From the NCBI GenBank assembly GCA_040905265.1, contig JBBDRW010000112.1:1-31758 (forward strand): DNA of 31,758 nt. The letters are read 5' to 3'. Positions 1 through 7,940 of the stretch are shown piece by piece. A program made the translations under genes and the position numbers. Below the pieces are notes generated by a model. It was not told the origin of the DNA, did no database searches, and saw only the letters and a list, made by a program, of their open reading frames with translations. This stretch comes from JBBDRW01 sp040905265 (GTDB lineage: Bacteria > Bacteroidota > Rhodothermia > Balneolales > Balneolaceae). Within the stretch, counting starts at the first letter, position 1. Each line of letters starts with the position of its first letter.

Positions 1-358
1 TCGTTGCCTGTACCGCTTCGCTTTCAGGCAGGCTTGCCGGAACATAGACCGACCAGAACTGCCCTCCAACTCCCCCATCCCGAAGCCTCGGGATGTCGGT
101 GTGCATGGGGGGATCGAGTTCGGTTGTATTCATAAAATCAATGACGGAAAATTTGTAGTCCGCCCGCCCGCGGTATTGCCAGGGTGTATCGTTATGACCG
201 TCGATCAGAGGCACCTCTTCCAGAATACGCACCGCCTGCTCCCGGAAGGGCTCTCTTGCCTCCTCTGCTGTCTGAGCGATTGTTGTACAGGAGTACAACG
301 GCAGAATCCAAAAAACAAGAAGCAGTGTCGAAGAGATCGTTTTGGTTGATGAGTACAT
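1..358 (-). CDS. Membrane dipeptidase (peptidase family M19), lipoprotein, 3' end cut by window edge
   Basis: Only the first 119 codons are present; the gene runs off the left edge. M19 dipeptidases are zinc enzymes that split dipeptides, including some with a D-residue. The N-terminus is a hydrophobic signal (about residues 8-22) ending in L-Y-S-C, so Cys24 is a likely lipidation site and the enzyme would be anchored on the cell envelope. After a short linker comes PLIDGHNDTPW, the family's first metal-binding motif with His55 and Asp57, followed by LRDGGVGGQFWSVYVP, another conserved M19 stretch. The ATG at 358 is chosen because it directly precedes the signal peptide. No clear Shine-Dalgarno sequence is visible. 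It lies 47 bp downstream of the lipoprotein gene at 406-1644 on the same strand, so the two are probably co-transcribed. The family call is firm; substrate is unknown. Confidence 0.85.
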   Translation of the reverse strand, partial: MYSSTKTISSTLLLVFWILPLYSCTTIAQTAEEAREPFREQAVRILEEVPLIDGHNDTPWQYRGRADYKFSVIDFMNTTELDPPMHTDIPRLRDGGVGGQFWSVYVPASLPESEAVQAT

Positions 359-405
359 GGCACAAGTGGTGATAATGTGATTGGTTAGCGTAATCGCAAG
401 CAGTG

Positions 406-1644
406 TTACAGTTCAAACGGATAATAGGCGTTCCGGACACGGGTTACCGGATCGGTCTGGGTCCAGGAAAAGATGATGCCGTTCTCACTCATCACCAGTT
501 TCGGAAAGCCGCTGCGGCGCCCCTGGTCGGTATTCCCGATCCGGACCGGCGGCAGCAGCTCCCCTTCCGGCGTCAATTCCCGAAGATAGATCCTGCCCAT
601 CCCCTCCTCCTGTTCCATCCAGCTCAGGTAGAGTGTACCGTCCTCCCGGTACTTCACATCGACCCGTCCCATCGGGGTGCCGTGATCGATCCGGAGGGGC
701 TCTTCAAACTGCATCCCGCCATCTTCCGACCGGGCAAGCAAAACCCGCTGATCTCCTCCCTCTTCCGTGAACCAGGCGACCGCAACCCGGTCTCCCAGAG
801 CATCAACAGCCGGGCCGTTCACCGGGCACCCTGATATCTGCCACCCATCCTCATGAACCATGGCCGGATCGCTCCACTGCTGTGTTTCATAGTCATAACG
901 GGCAATGGCGATATCCCGGATCTCATCCTCTGTCCGGTTCCGGTAAACCGCCAGGGCACCCCCCTCCACTTCAACCAGGTCGGTAGGGCAACAGTCACAA
1001 ACCATCCCATCAACCTCCCTCCGGGCGGAGACCGTCCCGTCCTGTGAAATCTCCGCGGACCTGAGCGTCATCGCCATACCCGGATCTCCATACTCGTCAT
1101 GCGCTCTCCCCTCGGTGTTTCTGCCGTCCAGCCAGATCGCCAGAACCCGGTCCCGGCCCGGCGCCACCATCGAGACAAAACCGTGCTCGGTCTCCGTGCC
1201 ATCCTCATGAGGTGTGACGATCGTCTCCCACCGGCCGTTCTCACTGCGGAATGCAACCTGCACATCATAGGCGTAAGGCCCGCCGCCCTCGATCTTCTTC
1301 AGCCAGTGAATAGCGACCGGTTCGCCTTCTCTGCTTACAATCGACGGGAAATCCGCCCAGTTGACAAACAGGTCAGAGCTGACGATCACCGTCTCCGGTT
1401 CGTTCCAGTTGACCCCTTCAAACGAAGCGAACTGGATGGCGTAAAGCTCCTCTTCGATCGACAGGAGCCAGCTCATGAATACCCTGTCACTCTCATCGGA
1501 CGTCAGATAGGAATAGCGGCTGCCGGACTCAACCGGGTCTCCCATCGTATAGATCACCGTCGGCCGCTGTTTGTCGGACTCACAGGAGGTTGAGAGAAAC
1601 AGCAAGGCGAGAAGACAGAGGGAGAGTGTTCCGGACTGAATCAT
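406..1644 (-). CDS. Exported lipoprotein with BNR/Asp-box (sialidase-like) beta-propeller repeats
   Basis: This 412-residue protein begins with a lipoprotein signal (hydrophobic residues about 5-18, then STSC with Cys21 as the lipidation site). The body is rich in short beta-strand repeats with tryptophans. It includes one clear Asp-box (SEDGGMQFEEP) and repeated phrases such as VAVAWF, LYLSWM and IIFSWT at regular spacing, as in six-bladed sialidase-like propellers. A conserved-looking Cys cluster, VCDCCPTD, sits near residue 205. The catalytic Arg triad and FRIP motif of true sialidases were not recognised, so an exo-alpha-sialidase name would be over-reading. A structural or binding protein in the envelope is equally possible. 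It probably forms a two-gene operon with the M19 dipeptidase downstream and is divergent from the ABC-F gene. Confidence 0.7.
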   Translation of the reverse strand: MIQSGTLSLCLLALLFLSTSCESDKQRPTVIYTMGDPVESGSRYSYLTSDESDRVFMSWLLSIEEELYAIQFASFEGVNWNEPETVIVSSDLFVNWADFPSIVSREGEPVAIHWLKKIEGGGPYAYDVQVAFRSENGRWETIVTPHEDGTETEHGFVSMVAPGRDRVLAIWLDGRNTEGRAHDEYGDPGMAMTLRSAEISQDGTVSARREVDGMVCDCCPTDLVEVEGGALAVYRNRTEDEIRDIAIARYDYETQQWSDPAMVHEDGWQISGCPVNGPAVDALGDRVAVAWFTEEGGDQRVLLARSEDGGMQFEEPLRIDHGTPMGRVDVKYREDGTLYLSWMEQEEGMGRIYLRELTPEGELLPPVRIGNTDQGRRSGFPKLVMSENGIIFSWTQTDPVTRVRNAYYPFEL

Positions 1645-1750
1645 AATCGTTACTCAAAAACTTGAAACGTAGTGGTTTAACAAGCGATGAAGCGTATCTG
1701 CATCTCTTGCTGCTAAAAGGACAGCTGCACGAATCCGGCAGGCCTATGCA

Positions 1751-1762
1751 GGCTGGCCAGCC
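1751..1762. repeat. 12-bp perfect palindrome in divergent intergenic region
   Basis: GGCTGGCCAGCC reads the same on both strands. It sits in the 195-bp gap between the divergent BNR lipoprotein and ABC-F genes. It could be an operator for a dimeric regulator, but a palindrome this short and GC-rich may be chance. Confidence 0.3.
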
Positions 1763-1839
1763 CTCAACCTATGGCCTCCGCAAATAAAACGCAAAAGGGG
1801 GAAACGAATTTCGTTACAGATTTCACTATTTTTACCGAC

Positions 1840-3795
1840 ATGCTACAAGTAGACGGACTTACATTACGATTTGCAGACCGCGCCATCTTTGAAAATATCA
1901 GCTTCTTGATCAACCCGGGAGAACGGGTCGGGCTGGTCGGCCCCAACGGCGCCGGCAAATCGACCCTGCTGAAAATTATCGCCTCCCGCCTTGCCCCCGA
2001 TGAGGGTTCGGTCGTTCTGGGGGGCGAGTCGACAGTCGGTTACCTGCCTCAGGACGGCGTCGACCCCGATCCGGACCTGACCGTTTTTGAGGAGGTAAAA
2101 CAGACCTTTTCGGAAATACTCAGCCTCCAGGAGGAGATCCTGGAGCTTCAAAAGGTGATGGAGACGGCAGATCCGGATTCGGAAAGGTACCACTCCGTCC
2201 TCAAACGGTTCGGAGAGTGCCAGACCCTGCTGGAGAACTCCGGTGCCTGGAGCATCGACAGTGATATTGAACGGATTCTTTCCGGGCTCGGGTTCGAGAA
2301 GAGTGATTTTACACGCTCCACCACCGAGTTCAGCGGAGGGTGGCTGATGCGGATCGCACTGGCAAAACTGCTCCTGAAAAAACCGACCTATCTGCTGCTG
2401 GATGAACCGACCAACCACCTCGATATCGAATCGCTGCAGTGGATGGAAAATTTTCTGAACAGCTATGAAGGGGCTGTCGTTATTGTTTCACACGACCGCG
2501 CCTTTCTGGATACGATTACAACCCGCACCCTCGCACTCTCCTTCGGCTCTCTTCGGAGTTACGCGGGGAACTACTCCTTCTATGAAAAAAAGTACGCGGA
2601 AGAGAAGGAGCAGCTGCGCAAAGAGTATGAGAACCAGCAGAAAGAGATCCGGCAGGCCGAGCAGTTTATTGAACGGTTTCGCTACAAAGCAACCAAGGCG
2701 AAACAGGCACAGAGCCGGATCAAGCAGCTTGAGAAGATGAGCCTGATTGAACTGGAGGATGAGCAGGATGAGATCTCTTTCCGGTTTCCGCCCCCCGCAC
2801 GGAGTGGCCAGGTGGTGATGGAGCTGAAAAACCTGGTGAAGCGGTATGGCGAACATACGATTTTCGACGGCCTCGATTACGTGATCGAACGGGGAGACAA
2901 AATTGCGGTCGTCGGGCCCAACGGTGCAGGAAAATCGACCCTCATCCGGATTCTGGCCGGCCTGGAACTATTCCAGGGGGGAGAGCGGGTCGTCGGCCAC
3001 AACGTGACCCCCTCCTACTTTGCCCAGCATCAGGCCGATGAGCTGAATGGCAAGAACGATGCACTGGAGGAGATCCGGGAAGCGGCCCCGACAGAGAGCG
3101 AAACACGGCTCCGGACTCTTCTCGGCTGTTTTCTCTTTCGGGGAGACGATGTGTTCAAGAAGATACGGGTTCTCTCCGGCGGCGAGAAGAGCCGGCTGGC
3201 ACTGGCCCGGATGCTGATCACCCCGTCCAACTTCATCATCCTCGACGAACCGACCAACCACCTTGACATGCAGTCGAAGAACATTTTGCAACAGGCACTT
3301 CAGCAGTTTGAAGGAACCTGCATGATCGTAACCCACGACCGAGCGTTTGTCGACCCGATTGTGAACAAAACCCTGGAGGTTCAGCCGGGACGGGTGAAAA
3401 CCTGGCTGGGAGACATCAGCTACTATCTCGAAATGCGGTCAAACGAGGAGGGTGTAACGGCAGCGAAGGAACCGTCTGCGGCAAGACAGCCGGAACAGAA
3501 CCTCTCCCGAAAAGAGGAGCGCAGGCTGGAGGCGGAGCAGCGTCAAAAACGGTCCAAAAAAATCAGGCCGCTTCAGAACCGGCTCCGGGAGATCGAACGA
3601 TCAATCGAAAGCCTGGAGCAGAGAAAAACGGAGATAGAAGCGATGATGGCCGAAGCCGACTTCTATGAGGATGCCGAAAAGGTAAAAAAAGTCTCTATGG
3701 AGTATGATACGATTAAAAGCGACCTCACCGGTGCCTTTGGCAAGTGGGAAGAGCTGGCCGGACGAATCGAATTTCTGGAAGCGGAACTGGAGTAG
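1840..3795 (+). CDS. ABC-F family ATPase (ribosome-associated, Uup/YdiF type)
   Basis: A 651-residue protein with two ABC ATPase domains in one chain and no membrane segments, the ABC-F layout. Domain 1 has Walker A GPNGAGKST (34-42), signature FSGGW (164-168) and Walker B ending in D188-E189. Domain 2 has Walker A at 359-367, signature LSGGE (445-449) and D469-E470. Between them lies a charged helical linker rich in Lys, Glu and Gln (about residues 245-300), which in this family reaches the P-site tRNA on the ribosome. The C-terminus (about 560-651) is a long coiled coil as in Uup/YheS-like members. ABC-F proteins act in translation, relieving stalled ribosomes or protecting them from antibiotics. 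Which role applies here is not visible. I chose ATG 1840 over the in-frame ATG at 1771 because MLQVDGLTLRF is the usual start of domain 1 and the extra 23 residues look non-conserved. Confidence 0.9.
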   Translation: MLQVDGLTLRFADRAIFENISFLINPGERVGLVGPNGAGKSTLLKIIASRLAPDEGSVVLGGESTVGYLPQDGVDPDPDLTVFEEVKQTFSEILSLQEEILELQKVMETADPDSERYHSVLKRFGECQTLLENSGAWSIDSDIERILSGLGFEKSDFTRSTTEFSGGWLMRIALAKLLLKKPTYLLLDEPTNHLDIESLQWMENFLNSYEGAVVIVSHDRAFLDTITTRTLALSFGSLRSYAGNYSFYEKKYAEEKEQLRKEYENQQKEIRQAEQFIERFRYKATKAKQAQSRIKQLEKMSLIELEDEQDEISFRFPPPARSGQVVMELKNLVKRYGEHTIFDGLDYVIERGDKIAVVGPNGAGKSTLIRILAGLELFQGGERVVGHNVTPSYFAQHQADELNGKNDALEEIREAAPTESETRLRTLLGCFLFRGDDVFKKIRVLSGGEKSRLALARMLITPSNFIILDEPTNHLDMQSKNILQQALQQFEGTCMIVTHDRAFVDPIVNKTLEVQPGRVKTWLGDISYYLEMRSNEEGVTAAKEPSAARQPEQNLSRKEERRLEAEQRQKRSKKIRPLQNRLREIERSIESLEQRKTEIEAMMAEADFYEDAEKVKKVSMEYDTIKSDLTGAFGKWEELAGRIEFLEAELE

Positions 3796-3842
3796 GGGCA
3801 GCCAGACATACAGGTTCTGTCAGCCGGAAGGTAGTGGAACCG

Positions 3843-5075
3843 TCAGCCACCCGGATTCTCTCTCGTCTCAAAGATCCCCCTCATCATCCCGATATAGCTA
3901 TCCGTCAGGGTAACTCCCCGGCGCGCCATCGTCCTCCTCATCGTTTCGACAGCCTTGTCGAACTGATAAAGGTCGATCCGGCTTCCGTTCACCCAGCTAA
4001 ATGAAGGGACATGTTTTGGCGGGTACCCGTCACTGAACAGGTTGCAGCAAACCCCGCAGTTTGTGCCGGTGTTGAGCATCGCATTGATTCCGGTCTTGCT
4101 GTGGTCGGCCATAATCGTACCCATAAAGATCTCGCCCGTCTCCTCCTCGTTCCCTGTGTTCCAGTTCAGAAACTGCACCGTTCCATAATTGTTTTTGAGG
4201 TTGGAGGTGTTGCTGTCCGCACCGAGATTGCACCACTGTCCGAAAACCGAATTCCCCGCATACCCGTCATGTGCCTTGTTGGAGTAGGAGTGAAAGATCA
4301 CGTTGTTCACCTCTCCGCCTACCTTGCAAACCGGGCCGACCGTCGTATTGCCGTAGATCCGTGCCCCCATTTTGATCTCCGAGCCAGCACAAACAGCCGT
4401 CCCCCCGCGAAGGATCGCACCCGCCATTACAGTCGCCCCTTCGCCGATATAGATCGGGCCTCTGTCCGCCATCAGTATGGCTCCCGGTTCAATCACTGCA
4501 TGTTTGCCGATATAGATTTCAGACCGGTTCTGCAGGACCGCGCTATCAGCCACACGGGCTGTCGGGTCGAGTTGAACCGGTTTGAGCAGCGATATATCCC
4601 GGCGAATCTCTTCACCGTTTCTCTTAAAGAGGTTCCAGACAAAGTGGATCAGCGCGGCAGACGTCTCCTCCCGGAGCGAAAAGTGGCTTGCCGGATCTGC
4701 AGGAAACTCATTCAACCAGCGGTTTGCACTCTTCCCGTCCGTTCTTCCGGCAAGCAACACCCCCTTCCGTGACAACCCTTCACCCGCCTGAAGAGCCTGA
4801 ATCGCAGCAACAAGTTCCGGGTCCGGGAGCAGCCGGCTGTTGATGAGAAGACACTCCTGATCGTCTGGCAGAGCAGGCGCCTCAAATACACCTTGCAGGT
4901 TATCCCGAAGGGTTCGGGTTACGGCAGACGGGTTCAACACCCTCTCCCACTTCTCCCGTATCGTACAGATACCGATCCTTAAATCATCCAGTGGGCGGGT
5001 CAGTGTGAGCGGGTGGAACTGTACAGCTTCCCGATCCTCAAAAAGGAAGAGGGATAAAGGCGTTGTATGGCTCAT
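3843..5075 (-). CDS. GlmU-like bifunctional sugar-phosphate nucleotidyltransferase / left-handed beta-helix acyltransferase (Bacteroidetes type)
   Basis: This 410-residue protein matches the alternative GlmU-like family of Bacteroidetes, annotated as UDP-GlcNAc diphosphorylase / glucosamine-1-phosphate N-acetyltransferase. The N-terminal part (about 1-160) contains LTLTRPLDDLRIG (23-35), the family's hallmark in the nucleotidyltransferase half. From about residue 170 onward there are hexapeptide repeats of a left-handed beta-helix (IYIGKHAVIEPGAIL, IYIGEGATVMAGAIL and so on), with KAHDGY holding the likely catalytic His of the acetyltransferase. It would make the last steps to UDP-GlcNAc for peptidoglycan and LPS. 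Its divergent neighbour glmS supplies glucosamine-6-phosphate for the same pathway, which supports the call. The start at 5075 (MSHTTPLSLFLFED) is preferred over upstream ATG 5213, because the added 46 residues are proline-rich and unlike the family. No Shine-Dalgarno sequence is seen. Substrate specificity is not proven by sequence. Confidence 0.85.
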   Translation of the reverse strand: MSHTTPLSLFLFEDREAVQFHPLTLTRPLDDLRIGICTIREKWERVLNPSAVTRTLRDNLQGVFEAPALPDDQECLLINSRLLPDPELVAAIQALQAGEGLSRKGVLLAGRTDGKSANRWLNEFPADPASHFSLREETSAALIHFVWNLFKRNGEEIRRDISLLKPVQLDPTARVADSAVLQNRSEIYIGKHAVIEPGAILMADRGPIYIGEGATVMAGAILRGGTAVCAGSEIKMGARIYGNTTVGPVCKVGGEVNNVIFHSYSNKAHDGYAGNSVFGQWCNLGADSNTSNLKNNYGTVQFLNWNTGNEEETGEIFMGTIMADHSKTGINAMLNTGTNCGVCCNLFSDGYPPKHVPSFSWVNGSRIDLYQFDKAVETMRRTMARRGVTLTDSYIGMMRGIFETRENPGG

Positions 5076-5422
5076 AATTATAAATGTTGTCGGTTCGACA
5101 GGAATATCGCTGAAAATCGGGTTGGATATCAAATGGAAAACCAGGCCCGGTTCGCCGGGCTGAGGAACAGCACATGAACGGGGAGTGGGAATACCAGCCG
5201 GATATCGGTTCAATGCCCCGAAACGGCCTGGCCATTTGGAATGGAACAGAAGTGGTATTCCTCTGTTTACTAACTGTCAAATGAGTGCTACCTTCAAAGC
5301 TGGTGTCTTGCCAACCTTTGAAACAGAGGAAATGTGAAGAGATTTTTGCTTCTGGCACTCGCTTCAAAAGAAACTATCTGGCGAGACACCGGCGAAGGAA
5401 CCAAAACGAATGATATCAGAGA
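5076..5422. other. 347-bp divergent intergenic region between the GlmU-like gene and glmS
   Basis: This stretch must carry promoters for both directions. No convincing TAnnTTTG box with a matching TTG was found for either gene. It contains no glmS-ribozyme-like feature that I can recognise and no plausible protein. Nothing else stands out. Confidence 0.5.
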
Positions 5423-7261
5423 ATGTGTGGAATTGTAGGATATATCGGAGACCGGAGTGCCGGCGAGATACTGATCAAGGGACTCAAACGGCTCGAGTAC
5501 AGGGGGTATGACTCGGCCGGGATTGCCCTGATGAACGGGAAACTGGATGTGGTCAAGGGAGCCGGAAAGGTATCAGTGCTGGAAAAAAAATTGAAAGTCG
5601 GAAAGATCATCGGACATATCGGGATCGGACACACCCGGTGGGCGACTCACGGAGAGCCGAATGACGTCAACTCGCATCCCCACCTGAGCGAGTCGGGGAA
5701 AATTGCCGTCGTCCACAACGGTATTGTGGAGAACTACAACTCCCTGAAAAAGAAACTGATTGAAAAAGGGCGTCATTTTCAGAGCGAAACAGATACGGAG
5801 ATCATCGCTCAGCTCATTGAGGAGATCTATAAAAAAAGTGAAGACATTGATTTCGAGAGGTCGATTCAGCTTGCCCTGAAACAGGTTGTTGGAACCTATG
5901 GTGTGGCGATTGTCCATATCGATTTCCCGGAACGGATCTATGTTGCCCGGAAAGGGTCCCCCCTTCTTCTGGGTGTTGGAGAGAATGAGATGTTTATCGC
6001 CTCAGACGCAGCTCCGATCGTGGAGTATACCAACCGGGTGGTCTACCTCGAAGATGGCGAGATGGCGGTGATAACCAGAGGGGAGTACCAGGTCAAGACA
6101 ATCGATGACGTTCCGCTCACAAAAGAGATTCATGAACTGGCGATGAGCCTGGACGAGATCGAAAAGGCCGGCTACCCCCATTTTATGCTGAAAGAGATCT
6201 TTGAACAGCCCAATTCCATTGCAGACTGTCTGCGGGGGAGGCTCGACCTGAAGAAAAACGGCATCCTGCTCGGCGGTCTCGTGAATGTGCTCGACGACCT
6301 TGCCAATGCAAAGAGGCTGGTGATCGCCGCCTGTGGAACAAGCTGGCACTCCGGCCTGGTCGGGGAGTATCTCTTTGAACATCTGGCCAAGATGCCGGTA
6401 GAGGTGGAATATGCCTCTGAATTCCGCTACAGGGATCCGATGATCGGCAAGGGGGATGTGATGCTGGTGATCTCTCAAAGCGGAGAGACGGCAGATACTC
6501 TTGCCGCCATGCGGGAAGCGCGTGCCAAAGGCGCTCTGGTGCTGGGGGTCTGCAATGTGGTTGGCTCCACCATTGCACGCGAATCGGATGCAGGTGTCTA
6601 TACACACGCCGGCCCTGAAATCGGGGTAGCCTCCACCAAAGCCTTTACAACCCAGGTTGTGGTGCTGACGCTGATGGCCATTGCGATCGGCCAGAAGCGG
6701 GGAACTCTCGACAAGGCGTATGCGAAAAAGCTGATCCATGAGTTGAACCGCCTTCCCGAAAAAATCGGATCAATACTGGACCAGAGCGAATCGATCCGGG
6801 AGATGGCCAAACTCTTTACCTATGCACCCAATTTCCTCTATCTCGGACGCTCCTACAACTTCCCGGTGGCCCTCGAAGGTGCGCTGAAACTCAAGGAGAT
6901 CTCCTACATCCATGCAGAGGGGTATCCCGCTGCGGAAATGAAACACGGGCCGATTGCGTTGATAGATGAGATGATGCCGGTTGTCGTGATTGCGGCAACG
7001 GATCATACGAACGACAAGATGATCTCCAATATCGAGGAGGTAAAAGCGAGAAAAGGGCGGGTAATTGCGATTACCAACAGTGAGAATACCGACGTGAAAG
7101 AGCTGGCAGAGTTTTTCATCTCTATCCCTTCCACGCTGGACTGTCTCTCACCGCTGTTAACCGTGATCCCCCTGCAGCTCCTCTCCTACTACATCGCTGT
7201 GAACCGCGGCTGCAATGTGGACCAGCCGAGAAACCTGGCCAAAAGTGTAACTGTTGAGTGA
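5423..7261 (+). CDS. glmS: Glutamine--fructose-6-phosphate aminotransferase (isomerizing)
   Basis: A full-length 612-residue GlmS. It converts fructose-6-phosphate and glutamine to glucosamine-6-phosphate, the committed step to UDP-GlcNAc. The protein starts MCGIVGYIGDR, where Cys2 becomes the N-terminal nucleophile of the glutaminase domain. RGYDSAG, HTRWATHG and the HNGIVEN segments follow. The C-terminal half has two SIS domains (about 285-425 and 455-600) with SQSGETADT, and the chain ends in the conserved NLAKSVTVE tail carrying the active-site lysine. It is divergent from the GlmU-like gene of the same pathway. The next gene starts only 4 bp downstream, so glmS may be co-transcribed with a probable copper-responsive regulator, an unexpected partner. 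Confidence 0.98.
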   Translation: MCGIVGYIGDRSAGEILIKGLKRLEYRGYDSAGIALMNGKLDVVKGAGKVSVLEKKLKVGKIIGHIGIGHTRWATHGEPNDVNSHPHLSESGKIAVVHNGIVENYNSLKKKLIEKGRHFQSETDTEIIAQLIEEIYKKSEDIDFERSIQLALKQVVGTYGVAIVHIDFPERIYVARKGSPLLLGVGENEMFIASDAAPIVEYTNRVVYLEDGEMAVITRGEYQVKTIDDVPLTKEIHELAMSLDEIEKAGYPHFMLKEIFEQPNSIADCLRGRLDLKKNGILLGGLVNVLDDLANAKRLVIAACGTSWHSGLVGEYLFEHLAKMPVEVEYASEFRYRDPMIGKGDVMLVISQSGETADTLAAMREARAKGALVLGVCNVVGSTIARESDAGVYTHAGPEIGVASTKAFTTQVVVLTLMAIAIGQKRGTLDKAYAKKLIHELNRLPEKIGSILDQSESIREMAKLFTYAPNFLYLGRSYNFPVALEGALKLKEISYIHAEGYPAAEMKHGPIALIDEMMPVVVIAATDHTNDKMISNIEEVKARKGRVIAITNSENTDVKELAEFFISIPSTLDCLSPLLTVIPLQLLSYYIAVNRGCNVDQPRNLAKSVTVE

Positions 7262-7265
7262 TTGA

Positions 7266-7829
7266 GTGAAACTTACCATTGAACATATGGTCTGTGACCG
7301 ATGCATCGAGTCGGTCCGGCAGATTTTCCAGCAGGAGGAGATCCCTCTCCGGGAGGTTGAACTGGGCCGGGTAGAGACCGGCGAGCCGCTGGAGCCGGAA
7401 GCTTTGGAGAAGATCTCTGCCCGTCTGGCCGAAAGAGGGTTCGGCCTCGTTTCCAATCGCGAACAGGAGATTGTTGAAACCGTCAAGGTCTACCTGATCG
7501 AGTATCTTCGCTACCTGGAGTCGAACGAGCAGCCAGAAAAGTTCTCCACATTTCTCGCCGGAAAGCTGCACTACAACTACTCCTACCTGAGCAAACTCTA
7601 CTCCGACCGGCAGAAAGAGACGATCGAGAATCATCTGATCCGGTTGAAAATCGAAAGGGTCAAGGAGCTCCTGGCCCAGGAACGGTTCACGCTGAGTGAA
7701 ATCGCATGGCGGCTCAGCTACAGCAGCGTCCAGTATCTCTCCAATCAATTCAAGAGGGTCACCGGAATGACCGTCACCGAGTGGCATAAACAGAACCACC
7801 CGGGGCGGACTCCCCTGGATAAAGTCTGA
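7266..7829 (+). CDS. AraC-family HTH regulator with N-terminal heavy-metal-associated-like (CxxC) domain
   Basis: A 187-residue protein in two parts. Residues 1-70 resemble a heavy-metal-associated fold, with HMVCDRCIESV giving a Cys10-x-x-Cys13 metal site near the start. Residues about 95-180 form an AraC-type double helix-turn-helix (IRLKIERVKELLAQERFTLSEIAWRLSYSSVQYLSNQFKRVTG). The architecture suggests a one-component regulator that senses copper or a similar metal directly. The P-type copper ATPase gene 111 bp downstream on the same strand is the obvious target. GTG 7266 is chosen because a stop codon lies immediately upstream in frame and the next ATG (7287) would remove part of the metal-site region. 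The glmS stop is 4 bp upstream, so translational coupling is possible. Metal identity is inferred. Confidence 0.85.
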   Translation: MKLTIEHMVCDRCIESVRQIFQQEEIPLREVELGRVETGEPLEPEALEKISARLAERGFGLVSNREQEIVETVKVYLIEYLRYLESNEQPEKFSTFLAGKLHYNYSYLSKLYSDRQKETIENHLIRLKIERVKELLAQERFTLSEIAWRLSYSSVQYLSNQFKRVTGMTVTEWHKQNHPGRTPLDKV

Positions 7830-7940
7830 CGATCCAAAAATTTTACACAACTCGGACACTCTCCCGTAACAACCCGCCAGGCTGCTCCCCCTATCTTGTA
7901 ACCGGTTCAGAGTTCAACAAAACCCTCAACGAACTGGTAC
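7830..7940 (+). promoter_or_regulatory. Likely regulated promoter region of the copper ATPase gene
   Basis: This 111-bp gap separates the metal-sensing AraC-type regulator from copA. It holds TTTTACACAACT near 7841-7852 and a TATCTTG box at about 7893, which resembles a weakened TAnnTTTG -7 element. No symmetrical operator is evident. Assignment as the regulator's binding region is inference from gene order. Confidence 0.35.

Noticed and set aside
6002..6739. 245-codon open frame on the minus strand inside glmS
   Set aside because: It is fully antisense to an unmistakable GlmS and its product is rich in His, Cys and Arg with no domain. It is a shadow of GC-rich third codon positions.
7122..7859. 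245-codon minus-strand frame across the glmS end and the AraC regulator
   Set aside because: It overlaps two well-supported genes, has no recognisable motif and its composition mirrors the plus-strand codons.
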